Source: Deltaproteobacteria bacterium HGW-Deltaproteobacteria-8 (GTDB lineage Bacteria; Desulfobacterota; Desulfovibrionia; Desulfovibrionales; Desulfovibrionaceae). Taken from it: 64,000 nt of DNA. The notes beneath the pieces were generated by a model that was not told the origin of the DNA, searched no databases, and worked only from the letters and a program-made list of their open reading frames with translations. Position 1 is the stretch's first letter, and each line of letters begins with the position of its first letter. Shown piece after piece: positions 54,679 through 62,793 of this stretch. The position numbers were made by a program, and so were the translations under genes. The stretch is from the NCBI GenBank assembly GCA_002840405.1, contig PHAR01000009.1, positions 62,001-126,000 on the forward strand, in the 5' to 3' direction.

Positions 54679-55104
54679 ATGCACATACCCATCCCGCCCC
54701 CACGGACGCGCCCTTTGCCGCTTTTCGCCACCCTGACCCTGTTGCTGCTGCTGGCGGCCCTGCCGGGCTGCGCGCACATGCCCAGCATGCTCGGCGGCTC
54801 CGAGGACACGGTCCTGATCCTTGACGGCGAGCAGGCCCACGAGGCCACCCTGCTGCAGGGCCGCCTCCTGATCCTGGACATGCGCAACCCGAGCATAAGC
54901 GGCTATGCCTTTGCCGGAGCCTCCTTTGATCCCGAGATGCTGCGCCTGGACGGCATCGTGCAGCAGCCCGGCGGGCGCGTGCGCTACCTGTTCAGGGCCA
55001 CGAACAAGGGCGAGTCGGACATCCAGATCAAGATCAAGAAGGACGAGCCAGGCTATCGGCCCGACGTGTACAAGCGCGTGCACGTGACCATCAGTCAGCA
55101 ATAA
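54679..55104 (+). CDS. Lipoprotein with a possible I42 (chagasin-like) inhibitor fold
   Basis: A 141-residue lipoprotein: an Arg/Pro-rich N-terminus, a hydrophobic segment and lipobox ALPGC. The mature domain (about 45-141) has the pattern MRNPSISGYAFAGASF, LDGIVQQPGGRVRYLFRATNKGES and KRVHVTI, similar to the protease-inhibitor I42/chagasin beta-sandwich (NPxxGY and late G-x-x-x-hydrophobic strands). The match is my own reading and not certain. The start is not well fixed: no good ribosome binding site precedes 54679. A terminator follows. Confidence 0.65.
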   Translation: MHIPIPPPRTRPLPLFATLTLLLLLAALPGCAHMPSMLGGSEDTVLILDGEQAHEATLLQGRLLILDMRNPSISGYAFAGASFDPEMLRLDGIVQQPGGRVRYLFRATNKGESDIQIKIKKDEPGYRPDVYKRVHVTISQQ

Positions 55105-55147
55105 TCCGGCGGACAGCTCCGGGGCGAAAGGTTTTGGGAGTAGAAAC

Positions 55148-55194
55148 GCGCACGGCCCGGCCAGGAGAATCTCCCGGCCGGGCCGTGCGCTTTT
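55148..55194 (+). terminator. Rho-independent terminator
   Basis: A 14-bp perfect stem (55148-55161 with 55177-55190) is followed by TTTT. It ends the lipoprotein gene and can also serve the convergent CBS gene. Confidence 0.88.
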
Positions 55195-55206
55195 GTTGGT
55201 GCGGGG

Positions 55207-55884
55207 CTAGTCGTTCACGATGGTGGTCCGCCCGTCCTCCACGTAGAACAGCACGGTGTAGCGCGCGCCCAGGTTGGCCAGGAGGCTCTGCACCGTGTGC
55301 TCGCCCATGTGCCCCAGGCGCACGTAGGCGTGCCGGTAGCCGGGGTCCACATGGTCATACGAGGTGAAGACCGAGGCGTAGCGCACGCCCTCGGAGCGGA
55401 TGTCGGCCAGGAGCGTAGCCAGGGGACCGGGCTTGGCGTCGAGCTTGAAGGCGATCTGCGGCCCGCCTCGAGCCACGCCGGAAACCGAGCAGAGAAAGCG
55501 CAGCACGTCGGCCACAGTGATGATGCCCACCAGCCGCCCCACGGTGTCCACCACGGGCAGGCCACCGAACTTGTGGCGCTGGAGCATGTTGGCCACGATG
55601 TCCACCGGGGTGGTGAGGGTCACGGTGAGCGGTTCGGAGGTCATGATGTCCGCCGCGCGCAGCTTGGCCAGGCTGCCGCCGGTGGCCATGTCGCCGGGGA
55701 GGTATTTGGAGGGCATGGCGTCGCGGATGTCGCGGTCGGAGACGATACCCGCCAGCATTCCCCGCTCGTCGATGACCGGGAACTGCCGGATCCTCTTGGA
55801 GCGCATGACTTCCGCCGCGTCGACCACCGTGGTCTTGAGGCCTAGGGTGATGACATTCCTGGTCATCCAATCGCGTACGAGCAT
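55207..55884 (-). CDS. CBS-pair protein with C-terminal ACT-like domain
   Basis: A 225-residue protein. Two CBS motifs (residues about 7-60, MTRNVITLGLKTTVVDAAEV ... GMLAGIVSDRDI, and about 79-133, MTSEPLTVTLTTPVDIV ... GRLVGIITVADVLRFL) bind adenine nucleotides or similar ligands. The last 70 residues (GPLATLLADIRSEG, VFTSYDHVDPGYRHAYVRL) resemble an ACT-like regulatory fold. It is probably a small-molecule sensor of energy charge; the partner is unknown. GAGGAG precedes the ATG at 55884. An antisense frame over it is not credible. Confidence 0.85.
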   Translation of the reverse strand: MLVRDWMTRNVITLGLKTTVVDAAEVMRSKRIRQFPVIDERGMLAGIVSDRDIRDAMPSKYLPGDMATGGSLAKLRAADIMTSEPLTVTLTTPVDIVANMLQRHKFGGLPVVDTVGRLVGIITVADVLRFLCSVSGVARGGPQIAFKLDAKPGPLATLLADIRSEGVRYASVFTSYDHVDPGYRHAYVRLGHMGEHTVQSLLANLGARYTVLFYVEDGRTTIVND

Positions 55885-56009
55885 TGGCGACTCCTCTGGA
55901 AAATTAGGCTTGTGCGGCAAGCATACCCGTCCAGGGGGAAATGTCAAAGGTTCCGCCTGGCCACCAGGCCGTGGCGACCCTGCGCACGATGCGCTTTGGC
56001 CACAAACAC

Positions 56010-56028
56010 GGAGCGCCCTTGCGGACGC
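56010..56028 (-). repeat. Degenerate terminator-like repeat, copy 1
   Basis: The 19-bp GGAGCGCCCTTGCGGACGC occurs here and again at 56691-56709. It lies just downstream of the DinB-like gene. This copy forms only an imperfect stem; the second copy is a full terminator after sat. Confidence 0.6.
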
Positions 56029-56037
56029 CCAGCAAGG

Positions 56038-56535
56038 CTACGCCCCGGCCAGTTGACCGAGAATTCCGCGCATGTGGTCGATGTGCATCTGGACATGGTA
56101 CTGCCCCAGGCCACCAATGAACGCCGCCAGGGTGGGGTGCTCGGTGAGGGGCGAGTCCTTGAACAGAGGGACGTGCGCCGTCCGGGCCAGCTGCGCTTCG
56201 CTCAAGCCCTCGGCATATCTGGCCAAGCCCTCGTATCTCTGCTCGATCTCGTGCAGTAGCTGCGCAAAGGTTGTGTTCCGGCGCGGCCCGGTGAAATGGG
56301 TCTGCTCCGGAACAATCTCGATCAGCGGCACGTCGCTGGCGATGAACGCCTCCAGCATGGGCATAAGCCCATTATTTTCGGGGCCAAGGAGATGGGAGAG
56401 AATCTCCTTGGGAGACCAGCGCCCCGCCAGGGCGCGCGAGGCTGTGCCCTCATCCACACCGGCGCAGACCGCCTTCAGTTCCGTGATCTTTTCGCGGATG
56501 CCCTGGGCCAATTGGGTTCCGGTTGCAGTAGCCAT
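56038..56535 (-). CDS. DinB-like four-helix protein
   Basis: A 165-residue protein of the DinB/YfiT superfamily. Three His positions fit the metal-binding trio: one in SPKEILSHLLGPE and two in YHVQMHIDHMRGIL, with Trp/Ser before the first. DinB-like proteins are often metal-dependent transferases for bacillithiol or other thiols, but many are uncharacterised. AAAGGAG stands before the ATG at 56535. It is monocistronic between sat (upstream) and the CBS gene. Confidence 0.78.
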   Translation of the reverse strand: MATATGTQLAQGIREKITELKAVCAGVDEGTASRALAGRWSPKEILSHLLGPENNGLMPMLEAFIASDVPLIEIVPEQTHFTGPRRNTTFAQLLHEIEQRYEGLARYAEGLSEAQLARTAHVPLFKDSPLTEHPTLAAFIGGLGQYHVQMHIDHMRGILGQLAGA

Positions 56536-56683
56536 GCGCCACTCCTTTGAGCTGTTCGGAGAGAATTTGGACTGATCCACGATGCCGCAGAGCGGCGCTG
56601 ACTGCAAGCGCTGTCAGGGGAACAAGCTCTCTTGGGGGGGGCACACCCTCCGGGCCGAGAAGACTTCCAGACCGAGACGGCGC

Positions 56684-56713
56684 AAAAAAGGGAGCGCCCT
56701 TGCGGACGCTCCC
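56684..56713 (-). terminator. Terminator of sat
   Basis: On the minus strand GGGAGCG (56713-56707), a 10-base loop and CGCTCCC (56696-56690) are followed by TTTTTT. It carries copy 2 of the 19-bp repeat seen at 56010. Confidence 0.85.
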
Positions 56714-56744
56714 TGGATGATCTCTTGCAGTTGTCTTTCGACGA

Positions 56745-58013
56745 CTACATGGCAGAGCCGGAAGCGGCTTTCTGCATCTTGACTTCGACCTTCTCGGTCA
56801 GGCCGGCGTAGTACTTGCGCAGGATGACCAGGCACTCTTCGCGACCGAAGTGATCGGGCACGTCGCCACCTTCGCTGAGCAGCTTGCGCAGCTTGGTGCC
56901 GGACAGGATGACGCGGTCTTCCTTGGAGTGGGGGCAGGTGCGCAGGGAGGCCATGCCGTCACACTTCACGCAGTAGAAGGTCCAGTCGATCTTCAGCGGC
57001 TGGGTCAGCAGGTCCTTGGAGGCATTGCCGGTGACCGGGATCTTGTCGAAGATCTCCTGGGCCTCGAACATGCCGTAGAAGTCGCCAACGCCCGCGTGGT
57101 CACGGCCGACGAGCAGGTAGTTCATGCCGTAGTTCTGGCGGAACAGGGCGTGCAGCAGGGCCTCGCGGGGACCGGCGTAACGCATGTCCAGGGGGTAGCC
57201 GGCCTGGATCACGTTCTTCTTCACGAAGTAGTGCTCGACCAGGGTGTTGATGGCGTCAACGCGGACTTCGGCCGGGATGTCGCCGGGCTTCAGCGCGCCC
57301 ACCAGGGAGTGGATGACGACGCCGTCGCACACTTCAACGCCGATCTTGCACAGGTACTCGTGCGAGCGGTGCATGGGGTTACGCAGCTGCAGAGCGGCAA
57401 CCTTGGCCCAGCCGCGCTCGTCCATCTCAGCGCGGAGCTGAGCGGGGCTCTTGTAGACGCCGGGGAACTTCTCGGGGAAGCCGCCCTCGGACAGGACCTT
57501 CACCGGACCGGCAAGGCAGAACTGCTTGCGGGCCAGGACCATCTGCACGCCGGGGTGATCCTTGGTGGCGGTGCCCATGAAGTCGGTCTGGCTGTCGGCG
57601 CCTGCGCCTTTGTAGACCTGCTCGCATTCCCAGGTCTTCTCGGCGTCGGAGAGCTCGAACTTCTCGGTGACCTTCATGGTGGCCATGATGGTGCCGTTGC
57701 GCTCAAGAGTGATCTCGTCGCCGGCCTTGACGGAGGCATCTTCGGTGGCCAGCATCACGGGGATGGGCCAGAAGGTGCCGTCAGTCATGGTGTACTTCTC
57801 GCAGATGCTCTTCCAGTCGGCCTTGCCCATGAAGCCGGTCAGCGGGCTGAAGCCGCCGATGCCCATCATGATCAGGTCGCCCTTTTCCTGGGAGGAGATT
57901 TGGATTTTCTTCAGGCCCTCGGCCTTCTTGGTCTCAGCGGCCAGAGCGGCGCCTTCGAGCAAGCAGCAGACGAGGCCTTTGCCACCATGCGGGGGAACGA
58001 GTTTCGATGCCAT
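56745..58013 (-). CDS. sat: Dissimilatory sulfate adenylyltransferase (ATP sulfurylase)
   Basis: A 422-residue protein that activates sulfate with ATP to adenosine 5'-phosphosulfate, the first step of sulfate respiration. Motifs: [15 protein letters not shown], which holds the nucleotide-binding Arg and the HxxH-like His pair; [29 protein letters not shown]; and a zinc-type [17 protein letters not shown] cluster near the C-terminus (two Cys pairs), typical of bacterial dissimilatory Sat. There is no fused kinase. AAGGAGAA precedes the ATG at 58013. It is divergent from aprBA across 661 bp, and a terminator follows its stop. A Rex-like box overlaps its -35 element. Confidence 0.97.
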   Translation of the reverse strand: MASKLVPPHGGKGLVCCLLEGAALAAETKKAEGLKKIQISSQEKGDLIMMGIGGFSPLTGFMGKADWKSICEKYTMTDGTFWPIPVMLATEDASVKAGDEITLERNGTIMATMKVTEKFELSDAEKTWECEQVYKGAGADSQTDFMGTATKDHPGVQMVLARKQFCLAGPVKVLSEGGFPEKFPGVYKSPAQLRAEMDERGWAKVAALQLRNPMHRSHEYLCKIGVEVCDGVVIHSLVGALKPGDIPAEVRVDAINTLVEHYFVKKNVIQAGYPLDMRYAGPREALLHALFRQNYGMNYLLVGRDHAGVGDFYGMFEAQEIFDKIPVTGNASKDLLTQPLKIDWTFYCVKCDGMASLRTCPHSKEDRVILSGTKLRKLLSEGGDVPDHFGREECLVILRKYYAGLTEKVEVKMQKAASGSAM

Positions 58014-58201
58014 CTACGTTTCTCCTTGAAAAAAAGCGGGTTGATGTGTGCCACTACCTCTGCCAAAGCCGTGGCCCCAAGGGGGACACGCCTAGCTGGC
58101 GACGCCCTGGGGCTCTGGGGGTCGTCGTCCGGACTGGCGCAAGCGCCAGCTGTCGGGCCTTGTGCGACAAGTCGCCACCCGTGGACTGTATAAGCGTCGA
58201 A

Positions 58202-58231
58202 AGTATGAACAGATTGTGAAAGTTGTGTCAA
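58202..58231 (-). promoter_or_regulatory. sat promoter with overlapping Rex-like box
   Basis: On the minus strand TTGACA (58231-58226) and CATACT (58207-58202) are 18 bases apart. The 18-mer TTGACAC-AACT-TTCACAA at 58231-58214 matches the Rex consensus TTGTGAA-N4-TTCACAA perfectly in its right half and at four of seven in the left. Rex represses sat in D. vulgaris and is released by NADH, so this placement is functional-looking. Confidence 0.6.
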
Positions 58232-58529
58232 GCCATATTTCCGCGCACGCAGAGTCCATGCCCTATGAACACTGTAATTCACTATAACACAAGGCATTCA
58301 TATACAGTTCTCCCTGCCCCCAGGAAAATGCTTGCATCGAATTGCGAACCTGGTGTAAGCCTATCACGCTACGTCAAAAAACTGCGGCTTGCGATAAAAA
58401 ATCGCGAAGAAGCCAAGGATCATGCGCACCTCGCCTTCCCGGCCACTCCGGCAGGTCAGGAAGGATAGCGGGGCATGATTATGTTTGCATCGGGAGTTCC
58501 CGGCAAAGTGAGAATCAAGGCGAATACCC

Positions 58530-58547
58530 TTGTTCAAAAATTCACTT
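58530..58547 (+). promoter_or_regulatory. Rex-like box upstream of aprBA
   Basis: TTGTTCA-AAAA-TTCACTT matches the Rex consensus at ten of fourteen fixed positions. It ends five bases before the -35 element of the apr promoter. Confidence 0.5.
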
Positions 58548-58552
58548 TCGCC

Positions 58553-58581
58553 TTGACACCCCCGGAACGGCTTGCTAATCG
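58553..58581 (+). promoter_or_regulatory. aprBA promoter
   Basis: TTGACA (58553-58558), a 17-base spacer and TAATCG (58576-58581). The -35 is consensus. The leader to the aprB ATG is about 90 bases and ends with TAGGAGGAG. Confidence 0.6.
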
Positions 58582-58674
58582 AGGTTTTTCACGAGTCCGT
58601 GCTGCGTAAAAGCACGTAGTTGGCTGTGGATCGTGTCGGTAACTGTTTCATTTAAACCTGTTAGGAGGAGTGTT

Positions 58675-59166
58675 ATGCCGACCTTTGTTAATCCGGAAAA
58701 ATGCGACGGCTGCAAGGGTGGCGAGAAGACCGCTTGCATGTACATTTGCCCGAACGACCTCATGATCCTGGATCCGGACGCCATGAAGGCGTACAACCAG
58801 GAGCCTGATGCCTGCTGGGAATGCTACTCTTGCGTGAAAATCTGCCCCCAGGGCGCCATTGAAGCCCGCCCCTACGCCGACTTCGCCCCCATGGGTGGAA
58901 CCTCCATCCCCATGCGTTCGGCCGAAGACATCATGTGGACCGTTAAGTTCCGCAACGGCTCCGTAAAGCGCTTCAAGTTCCCCATCCGCACCACCCCTGA
59001 AGGTTCCATCAACCCCTTCGGCGGCAAGCCCGAAGGCGCCAGCCTGGACAACGAACTGCTCTTCACCGAGACGACTCTGTCCACGCCCGAGAGCCCGATC
59101 ATGAAGAAGTTCGACGTGGCCGAAGGCGACAAGAGCCAGTGCTGGCTCGACGCCGTTTGCGACTAG
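58675..59166 (+). CDS. aprB: Adenylylsulfate reductase, beta subunit
   Basis: A 163-residue ferredoxin-like subunit. Eight cysteines form two 4Fe-4S clusters: Cys10, 13, 21 and 25 (CDGCKGGEKTACMYIC) and Cys47, 50, 53 and 57 (CWECYSCVKIC). The C-terminal extension (SLDNELLFTETTLS and onward, ending with CWLDAVCD) wraps around AprA in known structures. It passes electrons from the Qmo complex to the FAD of AprA for APS reduction to AMP and sulfite. Strong ribosome binding site TAGGAGGAG. Codon use (CGT, GGT, GCT more frequent) suggests very high expression. aprA follows after 78 bases. Confidence 0.97.
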   Translation: MPTFVNPEKCDGCKGGEKTACMYICPNDLMILDPDAMKAYNQEPDACWECYSCVKICPQGAIEARPYADFAPMGGTSIPMRSAEDIMWTVKFRNGSVKRFKFPIRTTPEGSINPFGGKPEGASLDNELLFTETTLSTPESPIMKKFDVAEGDKSQCWLDAVCD

Positions 59167-59244
59167 CCTCGGACTGGATCGACGGACAAACAGCGTTGAA
59201 GAGGTTTTACAAAATCAACTTTATGAGAGCATACGGAGGTAGCT

Positions 59245-61242
59245 ATGCCTCAGATTCCGTCTAAAGAAATCGTCAAAGGTGTCCCCCTGGCCGAGCCGAC
59301 GATCGTCGAGATGCATGCAGACATCCTGATGGTCGGTGGCGGCATGGGCAATTGCGGCGCCGCCTACGAGGCCTGCCGCTGGGCTGACAAGATCGGTGGC
59401 ATTTCCATCATGCTGCTGGACAAGGCCGCCCTCGAGCGCTCCGGCGCCGTGGCCCAGGGTCTGTCCGCCATCAACACCTACATCGGCGACCAGAAGTCGG
59501 ACGACTACGTCCGCATGGTCCGCACCGACCTCATGGGTCTGGTCCGCGAAGACCTGATCTACGACGTGGGCCGTCACGTTGACGACTCCGTCCACCTGTT
59601 TGAAGAGTGGGGCCTGCCGGTCTGGATCAAGAAAGACGGCAAGAACCTCGACGGCGCCCAGGCCAAGAACGCCGGCCTGTCCCTGCGCAACGGCGACGCC
59701 CCCGTGCGTTCCGGCCGTTGGCAGATCATGATCAACGGCGAGTCCTACAAGGTCATCGTCGCTGAAGCCGCCAAGAAAGCCCTTGGTGACGACCGTTACC
59801 TCGAGCGCATCTTCATCGTGAAGCTGCTCCTGGATGCCAACACCCCGAACCGCATCGCCGGCGCCGTGGGCTTCAGCACCCGTGAGAACAAAGTCTACAT
59901 CTTCACCTGCAACGCCTGTCTCGTGGCGTGCGGCGGCGCGGTCAACGTGTTCCGTCCCCGCTCCATGGGTGAAGGCATGGGCCGTGCCTGGTATCCGGTT
60001 TGGAACGCTGGTTCCACCTACACCATGTGCGCCCAGGTTGGCGCCGAGATGACCATGATGGAAAACCGCTTCGTGCCCGCCCGCTTCAAGGACGGTTACG
60101 GCCCGGTCGGCGCCTGGTTCCTGCTGTTCAAGGCCAAGGCCACGAACTACAAGGGCGAGGACTACTGCGCCACCAACCGCGCCATGCTGAAGCCTTACGA
60201 GGATCGCGGCTACGCCAAGGGTCACGTCATTCCGACCTGCCTGCGCAACCACATGATGCTCCGTGAAATGCGTGAAGGCCGCGGCCCCATCTTCATGGAC
60301 ACCAAGAGCGCCCTGCTGGCCACCATCAATGGTGACCTGAAGAGCCCCGAGTGGAAGCACCTGGAGTCTGAGGCTTGGGAAGACTTCCTCGACATGTGCG
60401 TGGGCATGGCCAACCTGTGGGCCTGCACCAACTGCGCTCCTGAAGAGAAGGGCTCCGAGATCATGCCCACTGAGCCCTACCTGCTCGGTTCCCACTCCGG
60501 TTGCTGCGGCATCTGGGTTTCCGGACCGGACGAGGCCTGGGTTCCCGAAGAGTACAAAGTCCGCGCCGCCAACGGCAAGGTCTACAACCGCATGACCACC
60601 GTCGAAGGTCTCTGGACCTGCGCGGACGGCGTCGGCGCCTCCGGCCACAAGTTCTCCTCCGGTTCCCACGCTGAAGGCCGCATCTGCGGCAAGCAGATGG
60701 TGCGCTGGGTGCAGGACCACAAGGACTTCAAGCCCGCTCTCAAGGAGAAGGCTGCTGACCTGGCCAAGGAGATCTACCAGCCCTGGTACACCTACGAGCA
60801 GTTCAAGGGTGCTTCCACCGCTCCTGAGATCAACCCGAACTACATCAGCCCCAAGAACTTCATGATGCGCTTGATCAAGTGCTCGGACGAGTACGGCGGA
60901 GGCGTTGCCACCCTGTACATGACCTCCGGCGCCCTGCTCAAGACCGCCTTCTGGCTCATGGGCATGCTTGAGGAAGACTCCAAGAAGCTGGCCGCCCGCG
61001 ACCTGCACGAACTGATGCGCGCCTGGGAGCAGTTCCACCGTCTGTGGACCGTGCGCCTGCACCTGCAGCACATCGACTTCCGTGAAGAGACCCGTTACCC
61101 CGGCTTCTACTACCGTGGCGACGCCATGGGCCTGGACGACTCGAAGTGGAAGTGCTTCGTGAACTCCAAGTACGACCCGGCCAAGAAAGAGATCAAGATC
61201 TTCAAGAAGCCTTACATCCAGATCATCCCTGACGCCCAGTAA
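59245..61242 (+). CDS. aprA: Adenylylsulfate reductase, alpha subunit
   Basis: A 665-residue flavoprotein. FAD-binding begins with ADILMVGGGMGNCGAAYEAC (about 28-47). The active-site region includes RSGRWQIMINGESYK and the Arg/His pair of the RNHMML segment. The fumarate-reductase-like C-terminal half carries GCCGIWVSGPDEAW and the helical domain with WEQFHRLWTVRLHLQHIDFREETRYPG. It reduces APS to sulfite in the cytoplasm. Length is the same as in other Desulfovibrio. CGGAGG lies before the ATG. The qmo genes follow after a 299-bp spacer with two stem-loops. Confidence 0.98.
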   Translation: MPQIPSKEIVKGVPLAEPTIVEMHADILMVGGGMGNCGAAYEACRWADKIGGISIMLLDKAALERSGAVAQGLSAINTYIGDQKSDDYVRMVRTDLMGLVREDLIYDVGRHVDDSVHLFEEWGLPVWIKKDGKNLDGAQAKNAGLSLRNGDAPVRSGRWQIMINGESYKVIVAEAAKKALGDDRYLERIFIVKLLLDANTPNRIAGAVGFSTRENKVYIFTCNACLVACGGAVNVFRPRSMGEGMGRAWYPVWNAGSTYTMCAQVGAEMTMMENRFVPARFKDGYGPVGAWFLLFKAKATNYKGEDYCATNRAMLKPYEDRGYAKGHVIPTCLRNHMMLREMREGRGPIFMDTKSALLATINGDLKSPEWKHLESEAWEDFLDMCVGMANLWACTNCAPEEKGSEIMPTEPYLLGSHSGCCGIWVSGPDEAWVPEEYKVRAANGKVYNRMTTVEGLWTCADGVGASGHKFSSGSHAEGRICGKQMVRWVQDHKDFKPALKEKAADLAKEIYQPWYTYEQFKGASTAPEINPNYISPKNFMMRLIKCSDEYGGGVATLYMTSGALLKTAFWLMGMLEEDSKKLAARDLHELMRAWEQFHRLWTVRLHLQHIDFREETRYPGFYYRGDAMGLDDSKWKCFVNSKYDPAKKEIKIFKKPYIQIIPDAQ

Positions 61243-61541
61243 GGGAGCTCGTTGAAAACGGGCGGCCGTGAGCCTAGTGCTTGCGGCCGCCCTGCTTCCC
61301 AGACGGGGAAGTGGTCTGAACCCGGACTGGAACAGCCTCGTTGCAGTCCGGGTTCGGGCCATTTCAACTGCTGGGGCCATTTCAGCCCGTTCGGGGGCAT
61401 ATCACGGGGAGGGCCAAGCCGGGGCCATCCCCAAAGTCATGCCCAAACGGGCCTGGGGAAAACCCAAGCCGTGGCGCATGCCGTTCGGCCCAGACAGCCT
61501 GGCAAGGCCTGCCTGGCACACTTACAGAGGGAGGACAGCGA
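61243..61541 (+). other. aprA-qmoA spacer with two strong hairpins
   Basis: Hairpin 1: GGGCGGCCG (61260-61268) with CGGCCGCCC (61284-61292). Hairpin 2: GAACCCGGACTG (61318-61329) with CAGTCCGGGTTC (61344-61355). Neither is followed by a T-run, so they are more likely mRNA 3'-end stabilisers or processing sites that set the apr:qmo ratio than full terminators. No gene is seen. Confidence 0.6.
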
Positions 61542-62789
61542 ATGTCGAACAACAGTATTCTCGTCGTAGGCGGGGGATTCGCCGGGATCACCGCCGCCCT
61601 CGAGGCCGCCGAAGTTGGCCACGAGGTCTACATCGTCGAGACCAATCCGTATCTCGGCGGACGGGTGGCGCAGCTCAATCAATATTTCCCGAAGCTCTGC
61701 CCACCTTCATGCGGCCTGGAGATCCAGTTCCAGCGCATCAAAAACAACCCCAAAGTCAAGTTCTTCACCATGAGTGAAGTTGTCAGTGTGACTGGCACGC
61801 CGGGCGCTTTTGATGTCAAAATCAAAGAGCGCCCTCGTTTTGTCAACGCCAACTGCACCATGTGCGGCGAGTGCGAAAAGGCCGCCACCACCAGCGTCAC
61901 CAGCGAGTTCGAGTTCGGACTGGCCGAGCGCAAGGTGGCCTACTCCACGCACCTCTTCGCCTTCCCGCAGCGCTACGTGGTGGACGCCGCCGCCTGCGCC
62001 CCGGGCGAGCTCGACGCCCTCAGGGACGCCTGCCCCTACGGCGCCATCGACACTGCGGATGCGGAAAAGACCTTTGACCTGCAGGTCGGCTCCATCATCT
62101 GGGCCACCGGCTGGAAGCCCTACGACATGGCCAAGCTGGACAACCTCGGGGGCGGCAAGCTCAAGAACGTTGTGTCCAACATGCAGTTCGAGCGCCTGGC
62201 CGCGCCCAACGGTCCCACGGGCGGCAAGATCGAGCGCCCGAGCGACGGCAAGGCGCCCAAGCGCATCGCCTTCGTGCAGTGCGCGGGCTCCCGCGACGAG
62301 AACCACCTGAACTACTGTTCGTACATTTGCTGCATGGCGTCGCTCAAGCACGTCACCTACATCCGCGAGAAGCTGCCCGAGGCCCAGGTCGTCATCTACT
62401 ACATCGACCTGCGCACCCCGGGCCGTTACGACAACTTCATGCAGATGGTTGCGGCTGACGACAAGCTCACCCTGGTCAAGGGCAAGGTCGCCAAGATCGT
62501 CGAGTGCGAATGCAAGAGCCCGATCCTCACTGTCGAGGACGCCGTCACCGGCATCAAGGGCGAGGAGCGCTTCGACATGGTGGTTCTGGCCACCGGCATG
62601 CAGCCGAGCTGCGCGGGCTCCAAGCTGCCCGTGGAGCTTCCTGTTGATGATGACGGCTTCATCATCGGCGGCGCCGAAATGGGCGTGTTCGCCGCAGGAT
62701 GCGCCAAGCTGCCCCTGGACGTGATGAAGACCGCCCAGACCGGCACCGGCGCAGCCCTGAAAGCCATTCAAAACGTGGTGGGGAGGTAG
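61542..62789 (+). CDS. qmoA: Quinone-interacting membrane-bound oxidoreductase subunit QmoA
   Basis: A 415-residue soluble flavoprotein of the HdrA family. The FAD motif is ILVVGGGFAGITAAL, and CPPSCGLE and the CTMCGECEKA Cys set lie in the first third. QmoA, QmoB and the membrane subunit QmoC link menaquinol to AprAB. GAGGGAGGA precedes the ATG at 61542. The gene is followed, four bases later, by qmoB. The frame upstream of the ATG reads through the apr-qmo spacer and is not used. Confidence 0.96.
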   Translation: MSNNSILVVGGGFAGITAALEAAEVGHEVYIVETNPYLGGRVAQLNQYFPKLCPPSCGLEIQFQRIKNNPKVKFFTMSEVVSVTGTPGAFDVKIKERPRFVNANCTMCGECEKAATTSVTSEFEFGLAERKVAYSTHLFAFPQRYVVDAAACAPGELDALRDACPYGAIDTADAEKTFDLQVGSIIWATGWKPYDMAKLDNLGGGKLKNVVSNMQFERLAAPNGPTGGKIERPSDGKAPKRIAFVQCAGSRDENHLNYCSYICCMASLKHVTYIREKLPEAQVVIYYIDLRTPGRYDNFMQMVAADDKLTLVKGKVAKIVECECKSPILTVEDAVTGIKGEERFDMVVLATGMQPSCAGSKLPVELPVDDDGFIIGGAEMGVFAAGCAKLPLDVMKTAQTGTGAALKAIQNVVGR

Positions 62790-62793
62790 CCAA

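Larger units (their letters stand above)
58014..58674. promoter_or_regulatory. Divergent sat-aprBA regulatory region
   Basis: A 661-bp gap with a promoter for each side and two Rex-like sites, described separately. The central stretch (about 58233-58470) has an 81-codon frame on the plus strand that I consider non-coding. Further 5' of apr there is an inverted repeat CAAGGCGAA (58516-58524) with TTCGCCTTG (58547-58555). Confidence 0.6.

Noticed and set aside
58223-58468. 81-codon plus-strand frame in the sat-apr control region
   Set aside because: No ribosome binding site, overlaps promoter elements of sat and has no recognisable motif.
59221-61380. 719-residue open frame on the minus strand opposite aprA
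   Set aside because: It is the antisense shadow of a highly conserved gene with strong codon bias; no ribosome binding site or family resemblance.
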